NCBI GenBank assembly: GCA_963377175.1
Contig: CAUJNA010003294.1
Coordinates: 1,286,001 to 1,350,000, forward strand
DNA: 64,000 nucleotides
From: Effrenium voratum
Taxonomy: Eukaryota > Sar > Dinophyceae > Suessiales > Symbiodiniaceae
Reading direction: 5' to 3'
The notes beneath the pieces were generated by a model. That model did not search any database. It was not told where the DNA came from and saw only the letters and a program-made list of their open reading frames with translations. Position numbers and translations under genes: made by a program. Position 1 is the first letter of the stretch. Each line of letters starts with the position of its first letter. This document shows positions 63,419 to 64,000 of the stretch, piece after piece.

Positions 63419-64000
63419 CTATTGCCGCGTACGCTTCCAGAAAGTGGCAGCCCCTAAGATTGTCATAAAACTCGTCAGGGACATGGCCGCATGTCCGGGA
63501 GAAGTATCATACATGAAACCGAGCAAAGGCGGTGCTACAAATGAGACCAAATCACCTGCCTGCCGACTTAACGACATGGCCGAGCCCACATGCTCCTTGG
63601 GAGCTATGTCTGCAGCATAGGCACTGAGCAGCGGTGCCAAGGCTGCTTCTCCCAGCGACCATATCATGTAGAAGGCGAAGAACAGCTCCGAGCTTTGACT
63701 CATGGCAACACCCAGGCAGCCAATGCCACACAGGATTGCGGATGGAGCCACCAAAGGCACACGCCCGTATCTATCCGACAACGTCCCAACAACTGGAGCC
63801 AACACGATGCCAACTGCGGAACCCACGGAGAACAACGCTCCGATTTCTCCAGCTCCCATTCCAAAGAGATGATAGGCATGCAACGGCATGACTGTCACCA
63901 TCGCAGAATAGTTCATGAACAAAGCCAAGTTCGCCGCAAAGAGGGCTTGCTGCCGATGATCCTTTAGCAACTCTTGCCAGTCCTTTGCAGCCCCAGCCAG
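63419..64000 (-). CDS. Major facilitator superfamily transporter, C-terminal half (5' part outside window)
   Basis: The frame is open from the window edge to the TAG at 63419-63421, 193 codons without an intron. A polar linker (WQELLKDHRQQ) is followed by six hydrophobic segments: LFAANLALFMNYSAMVTVM, IGALFSVGSAVGIVLAPVVG, VAPSAILCGIGCLGVAM, LFFAFYMIWSLGEAALAPLL, LVSFVAPPLLGFMY and MSLTSFMTILGAATFW. Between the second and third lies the MFS loop motif G-x-L-S-D-R-x-G-R (GTLSDRYGR), which repeats in the second half of these 12-helix carriers. MFS proteins move small solutes using ion gradients; the substrate cannot be told. It lies opposite to the other cellular genes and is GC-normal beside the AT-rich block. 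Confidence 0.92.
   Translation of the reverse strand: MAGAAKDWQELLKDHRQQALFAANLALFMNYSAMVTVMPLHAYHLFGMGAGEIGALFSVGSAVGIVLAPVVGTLSDRYGRVPLVAPSAILCGIGCLGVAMSQSSELFFAFYMIWSLGEAALAPLLSAYAADIAPKEHVGSAMSLSRQAGDLVSFVAPPLLGFMYDTSPGHAAMSLTSFMTILGAATFWKRTRQ

Overview
The window reads as nuclear DNA of a dinoflagellate, most like the Symbiodiniaceae/Suessiales. Four observations support this. (1) There is a single-exon, nucleus-style gene for the plastid ATP synthase c subunit with a long N-terminal leader (4957-5379). (2) Other genes are cut into many short exons whose introns mostly begin GC or GA instead of GT and end AG, usually followed by G. (3) Almost all cellular coding signal lies on the + strand. 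(4) Several families of short terminal-inverted-repeat elements sit inside the introns. No coverage, expression or database evidence was available, so the spliced models rest on reading frame, splice phase and family motifs read by eye.

Layout. 0.3-0.9 kb: C-terminal STAS exons of a SulP-type anion transporter. About 2 kb: an EGF-like exon. 4.96-5.38 kb: atpH, directly behind a strong splice acceptor. 8.8-12.3 kb: an unrecognised four-exon chain and two further exons, one like a nucleotide-sugar transporter. 13.5-26.7 kb: a 21-exon ABC half-transporter with membrane exons first, then a nucleotide-binding domain with Walker A, Q-loop, signature, Walker B and H-loop. 27.4-29.4 kb: a four-exon unknown. 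31.5-32.5 kb: an intronless four-helix membrane protein. 38.0-44.25 kb: a complete 14-exon renalase-like FAD oxidoreductase. 45.1-46.3 kb: a 259-bp satellite. About 48 kb: two exons resembling the end of a cyclophilin. 49.03-56.68 kb: a full-length Ty1/copia retrotransposon on the - strand, inserted in a CT microsatellite. 58.9-63.4 kb: an AT-rich repeat block without genes. 63.4-64.0 kb: the C-terminal half of an MFS transporter on the - strand, running off the end.

The most interesting signal is intron structure. Families A, B and C (about 100-150 bp, ends like TGGCTGTGGGTCAAAA...TTTTGACCCACGGCCA) recur within the introns of the two long genes. One 179-bp ABC intron (15120-15298) consists of such an element, flanked by a 7-bp direct repeat (CCAGGTG) that supplies both splice sites. 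This is what an introner, a transposon that creates introns, should look like.

The copia element has its own oddities: GT...AC rather than TG...CA LTR ends, an open region downstream of pol, and heavy enrichment of the pentamer ACTAC on its coding strand.
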